DNA of 64,000 bases from Luteimonas panaciterrae (GTDB lineage Bacteria > Pseudomonadota > Gammaproteobacteria > Xanthomonadales > Xanthomonadaceae), in NCBI RefSeq assembly GCF_020511115.1, contig NZ_JAJAVH010000016.1, positions 36,451 to 100,450 on the forward strand, read 5' to 3'. The notes under the pieces are model-generated. The model saw only the letters and a program-made list of their open reading frames with translations. It did not search any database and was not told where the DNA came from. Of the stretch, positions 61,116 through 64,000 are shown in pieces; positions within the stretch are counted from its first letter, which is position 1; the number at the start of each line of letters is the position of its first letter. The translations under genes and the position numbers were made by a program.

Positions 61116-62105
61116 TCAGGGCGTCGCGGCGAGCGCCTCGAGCTTCTTGAAGGTCTCCGCCGCCGACGCTCCCACCGCCGACCCGGTATCGGTATGCGCA
61201 CGGCGGTGCGACCACGAGTGGTAGTCGTTCTGCACCACGAACACGTTCTGCCCGCGCGTCACGTAATCGGTCTTGATGCTCAGGATCACATGATCGATGC
61301 GATCGAGCCCGGCCTGCTTGGCCACCAGCAGCATGCTCGCGGCCAGTCGCTCGCTGGCCTCGTCCGGCGTCCGGCCCAGGCTGGCATCGAGCTTGTGCAC
61401 TGCGGCCAGGCTCTGCCGGTACAGATTGTGGTCCGGATGCGTGGCGCTGGTGGGATCGAACGACGGCGGCCTGGGCGGTGAAGCCGCGGCACGCGACTCC
61501 ATCCGCGGCCTGGGCTCGCTCGGCAGGGCTTCCGGCGTCTCCGCATCCTCGCGCGGCCCTTCGAAACGGAAGCGGAAGGCATCGATCTGCTTGGGATCGA
61601 GCATGCGCAGCGCGACGCCCGGCGCATCCCCGTCCTCGAACACGTGCACTTCCACGCCCATGATCTCGCCAAGGGTGGCGTACACGCTGTTGTCGTCGAC
61701 GCCTTCCTCGCCCGCGTCCGGATAGTCGGCATCCTGGCGATTCAACAGCGGCAACAGCGAAGCCGCCGAATTCCATCGCAGCAGCGCCTCGGTCGCGTCA
61801 CCGACGAATACCGCCAGCGTCTTCTGCCCTTCCCAGTACAGCGCGCTGTCGTTGAACTCGGTGCGCTCCGGCGCCATCCACAGCCCTTCCACTGGCGCAT
61901 GGATGTAGTGCCACGCCTGCAACGCATGCCCATCCTTCGCATCCAGCCCGAACTGCAGCGCGGCGCCCGTGGCGCGATCGGTGATCAGGCCGTGCAGTTC
62001 CGCCAGGGGTATTCCCGTCGACAGATCGCGCAGCAACCAGTAGTTGTGACTGACCGATAGTTCCTTGACGCGGTACAACCGCGCCTCGATCGAATATTTC
62101 GCCAT
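61116..62105 (-). CDS. XVIPCD-domain protein, candidate type IV secretion effector
   Basis: A 329-residue protein without a signal peptide. Residues about 215-325 fit the Xanthomonas VirD4-interacting protein conserved domain that targets antibacterial effectors to the type IV system: ATHPDHNLYRQSLAAVHKLD, then GRTPDEASERLAASMLLVAK, GLDRIDHVILS and QNVFVVQND, ending near the RRAHTDTGSAVGASAAETF stretch. A Pro/Glu-rich linker (186-216) joins it to an N-terminal domain (1-180) with SHNYWLLRDLSTGIPLAELH and LITDRATG, which I recognise as recurrent in such proteins but cannot assign a toxin activity. No signal-bearing immunity lipoprotein is adjacent. Upstream are small membrane proteins and mazG. 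Confidence 0.78.
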   Translation of the reverse strand: MAKYSIEARLYRVKELSVSHNYWLLRDLSTGIPLAELHGLITDRATGAALQFGLDAKDGHALQAWHYIHAPVEGLWMAPERTEFNDSALYWEGQKTLAVFVGDATEALLRWNSAASLLPLLNRQDADYPDAGEEGVDDNSVYATLGEIMGVEVHVFEDGDAPGVALRMLDPKQIDAFRFRFEGPREDAETPEALPSEPRPRMESRAAASPPRPPSFDPTSATHPDHNLYRQSLAAVHKLDASLGRTPDEASERLAASMLLVAKQAGLDRIDHVILSIKTDYVTRGQNVFVVQNDYHSWSHRRAHTDTGSAVGASAAETFKKLEALAATP

Positions 62106-62167
62106 TGCGGTGGTGTCTTCTTCCGTGTGTCGCTGTTTGCGGGTAGAGGGGACTTAAAAAAGCGGGC

Positions 62168-62470
62168 TTAGAACTTGATCTTCCCGGCGATGATGTCCTT
62201 GAACATCACCCAGTCGCCGATGAAGGAATAGATCGGATGCTTGAACGTCGCCGGACGATTCTTCTCGAAGAAGAAATGCCCCACCCAGGCGAAGCCGTAG
62301 CCGCAAAACAACGCGGCCAACAGCCACCAGCCGTTGCCCAGCACGATCGCGGCGACCACCAGCCCCAGCACGCCGCAGCTGCCGATGAAATGCAGGCGTC
62401 GCGAGGTGCGGTTGCTGTGCTCGCTCAGATAGAACGGATAGAACTCTCGGAAATTGGCAAAGCGTGACAT
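62168..62470 (-). CDS. DUF962/Mpo1-like membrane protein
   Basis: A 100-residue protein of the Mpo1/YGL010w-like family: FREFYPFYLSEHSNRTSRRL, HFIGSCGVLGLVV and FAWVGHFFFEKNRPATF. Histidines in HSNRTSRRLHFIG and GHFFFEKNRP match the conserved set that binds iron in the yeast 2-hydroxy fatty acid dioxygenase Mpo1. Three hydrophobic helices are visible. It starts 12 bases after the upstream zinc-finger-like gene and is followed by the XVIPCD gene after 62 bases. Confidence 0.86.
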   Translation of the reverse strand: MSRFANFREFYPFYLSEHSNRTSRRLHFIGSCGVLGLVVAAIVLGNGWWLLAALFCGYGFAWVGHFFFEKNRPATFKHPIYSFIGDWVMFKDIIAGKIKF

Positions 62471-62482
62471 GACGGCATTCCT

Positions 62483-62854
62483 CTAACGAATCGCTCTCGC
62501 CCACGTGCGGTTGCGCAAAAACACGGCCAGTGCCGCCAGCAACCAGAGCAGGCCGAACGTGCCGGTGAACCAGTAATCGCGGCCGCTCTGGTATTCCACC
62601 CATGCCGAATACAGGAAGACACCGCCCATGATCGCGATCAGCAGCGGCGCCGACCACAGATAACGGCGGCCCGCCGTGTAAGCCGCGCCGGCTTTGTGGT
62701 TCAAGGCTTCGATGTGACCGATGCGGATGCTGCATTCGCCCCCGCAGGACAAGCCGAAGCCCAGATCCTCGGCGCAACCCTCCGCGCAAAGCCCTTTGCC
62801 GCAGCCCCGGCAGACGCCCACCGCGGCACGATCATGGTGCTTGTAGCACTGCAT
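62483..62854 (-). CDS. Zinc-finger-like two-helix membrane protein
   Basis: A 123-residue protein. The N-terminal 45 residues resemble a short B-box-type zinc ribbon: CYKHHDRAAVGVCRGCGKGL followed by more cysteines (CAEGCAEDLG; SCGGEC). Two transmembrane helices follow, SAPLLIAIMGGVFLYSAW and FTGTFGLLWLLAALAVFL. Similar fusions occur in uncharacterised bacterial proteins; the function is unknown. It lies 48 bases after mazG and 12 bases before the DUF962 gene, so all are probably one transcript. Confidence 0.75.
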   Translation of the reverse strand: MQCYKHHDRAAVGVCRGCGKGLCAEGCAEDLGFGLSCGGECSIRIGHIEALNHKAGAAYTAGRRYLWSAPLLIAIMGGVFLYSAWVEYQSGRDYWFTGTFGLLWLLAALAVFLRNRTWARAIR

Positions 62855-62902
62855 GGAACCTCCCGTTCTCGATTTAGGAATCTCAAGGCAATGCGAGATT
62901 GC

Positions 62903-63730
62903 TCAGCTTCCCTGGACCTTCTCCTTGGCCTTGGCCCGGTCCCAATACGCATCCTGCACCGTCAGCGGCAGTTTCTGCAACTCGACGCCATCGGCTGCCG
63001 CCAGCGTCTCCATCGCCCGGAAGCGACGCTCGAACTTGAGATTGGCGCGGCGCAGCGCGTTGCCGACATCCACCTTGGCGTGACGCGCGAGATTGGCGCA
63101 GACGAACAGCAGATCGCCGATTTCGTCCTCCAACCGGTCACGCGCGCTTGCGTCCTGCGGATCGGCCGCGATGGCGGCGAACTCCACGCGCACTTCATCG
63201 ATTTCCTCATGAAGTTTCTCGATCACCGGCTCCGGCCCGGGCCAATCGAACCCAACCCTCGCGGCGCGATTCTGCAACTTGATCGCACGCTGCCACTCCG
63301 GCAGCCCGCGCGAGATGCCGGCCAAGGCTGAAGTGTCGCTTTCACCGGCATCGCGACGCTCCGCCTGCTTGATCTGCTCCCACGCCAACTTCACCGCATC
63401 GGCATCATTGTGCGCTGCACTGCCGAACACGTGCGGATGACGACGCAGCATCTTTTCGCTGATCGCATCGACCACGTCACCGAAAGCGAAGGCACCCTCC
63501 TCCTTCGCCATCTGCGCGTGGAAGACCACTTGCAGCAGCAGATCGCCGAGCTCGTCCTTGAGCGCTGTCAGATCGTTGCGATCGATGGCATCGGCGACTT
63601 CGTACGCTTCCTCGATCGTGTATGGCGCGATCGTGGAGAAATCCTGCTCGAGGTCCCAGGGGCAGCCGCCATTCGGGTCGCGCAGGCGGGACATGATGTC
63701 GAGGAGGTTTTGGATGTTGTTTTCTGCCAC
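62903..63730 (-). CDS. mazG: Nucleoside triphosphate pyrophosphohydrolase MazG
   Basis: A 275-residue two-domain MazG that hydrolyses NTPs to NMP and pyrophosphate. The first domain has CPWDLEQDFSTIAPYTIEEA, then YEVADAIDRND and LKDELGDLLLQVVFHAQMA. The second has the repeated E-x3-E...ExxD pattern, EEIDEVRVEFA and EDEIGDLLFVCANLARH. These glutamates bind magnesium. FERRFRAMETL closes the protein. It is the first gene of a leftward run ending with the XVIPCD gene. Confidence 0.95.
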   Translation of the reverse strand: MAENNIQNLLDIMSRLRDPNGGCPWDLEQDFSTIAPYTIEEAYEVADAIDRNDLTALKDELGDLLLQVVFHAQMAKEEGAFAFGDVVDAISEKMLRRHPHVFGSAAHNDADAVKLAWEQIKQAERRDAGESDTSALAGISRGLPEWQRAIKLQNRAARVGFDWPGPEPVIEKLHEEIDEVRVEFAAIAADPQDASARDRLEDEIGDLLFVCANLARHAKVDVGNALRRANLKFERRFRAMETLAAADGVELQKLPLTVQDAYWDRAKAKEKVQGS

Positions 63731-63800
63731 GGAAGAGTTTCCGGTTGCTCTTTGGTTGGAACCTTAAAGCAAAAGCGTTCCGTCCGCTGTCGCAGCTTTG

Positions 63801-63830
63801 CTCGTCATCCCAGCGGAAGCTGGGATCCAT
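63801..63830. repeat. REP-like half element, copy 5
   Basis: TCATCCCAGC and GCTGGGATCCA with a GGAA centre: one arm of the type seen at 26000-26029, present alone upstream of mazG. Confidence 0.6.
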
Positions 63831-63875
63831 TTGGCTGTTGCCTTTGCTGTTGCTGTTGAAAGATCAAAAGCGTTT

Positions 63876-63983
63876 CGCCCCTGAAGGGGCGAGTTCATTT
63901 CTTTTGGTAAGCCCCACTGCACGCGCAGGAGCGCGTGCGAACGGCGAAGCCGGCTCCGAAGGGGTGAGCGCCATGGATGGCGC
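63876..63983. repeat. Hairpin-rich repeat at the right edge
   Basis: Three perfect hairpins in just over 100 bases: CGCCCC/GGGGCG (63876-63891), GCACGCGC/GCGCGTGC (63919-63938) and GCGCCAT/ATGGCGC (63968-63983), amid TTCATTTCTTTTGG and AAAGAAACGAAC stretches. No coding sequence is seen. It looks like a dispersed intergenic element common in this bacterial group and continues off the window. Confidence 0.55.
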
Positions 63984-64000
63984 GAATCAAAGAAACGAAC

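Noticed and set aside
62168..62470. DUF962 gene as the dedicated immunity gene of the XVIPCD protein
   Set aside because: It belongs to a broadly conserved Mpo1-like family with its own conserved histidines, so linkage to the effector is more likely incidental.

Overview
The window is a GC-rich, gene-dense bacterial chromosome segment. Gene content and order point to the gammaproteobacterial order Lysobacterales (Xanthomonadales): lptD-surA-pdxA-rsmA-apaG-apaH facing lgt-thyA-folA, ahpC-ahpF-oxyR with OxyR cysteines at 199 and 208, a three-subunit transhydrogenase, and a protein ending in the XVIPCD domain that marks type IV secretion effectors of this group. I cannot name the genus. I saw no rRNA, tRNA, CRISPR array, phage or complete insertion sequence.

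Layout. 1-2 kb: a cut-off PAS-domain gene, a cupin and a small membrane protein. 2-7 kb: transhydrogenase genes, with an opposite-strand sigma factor / membrane regulator / DUF3106 locus lying between pntAA and pntAB-pntB. 7-15.5 kb: nitroreductase, 5'-3' exonuclease, Nudix hydrolase, sugar porter, proline iminopeptidase, prmC (no normal start codon) and an M1 aminopeptidase. 15.5-20 kb: peroxide defence (ahpC with a full OxyR site, ahpF, oxyR) and msrA. 20-27.7 kb: a secreted PNGase A-like glycoamidase, an EamA transporter, glnS, a lipoprotein-deaminase pair, rlmM and an EF-hand protein. 27.8-32.6 kb: ubiH-ubiI, a BtuM-like cobalamin transporter beside a cobalamin adenosyltransferase, and a histone-deacetylase-like enzyme. 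32.7-41 kb: the lptD to apaH cluster plus a DUF1287 lipoprotein, running tail to tail into folA, a small membrane gene, thyA and lgt on the other strand. 43.7-49.7 kb: two TPM-domain proteins, LemA, TerC, dgkA, an SGNH hydrolase, a small membrane protein and an isoaspartyl peptidase. 50-54.5 kb: a glycosyltransferase fused to a CmcI-like methyltransferase domain, a stand-alone methyltransferase, and a facing PhyH dioxygenase. 54.6-60.6 kb: a MacAB-like exporter behind a two-component system. 60.7-64 kb: a DUF486 protein, the XVIPCD effector candidate, two small membrane proteins, mazG and a repeat-rich end.

How the genes work together. The oxidative-stress block forms a small regulon: OxyR should act at the 37-bp site ahead of ahpC, AhpF reduces AhpC, and MsrA repairs oxidised methionine. 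LptD and SurA serve outer-membrane assembly. FolA and ThyA form the thymidylate cycle. BtuM and the adenosyltransferase would take up and activate corrinoid. The two-component system most likely controls the adjacent exporter.

The least described parts are the XVIPCD effector candidate, which has no recognised immunity gene, and the glycosyltransferase-methyltransferase-dioxygenase group. Several palindromic repeat families sit in intergenic gaps, often directly after stop codons.
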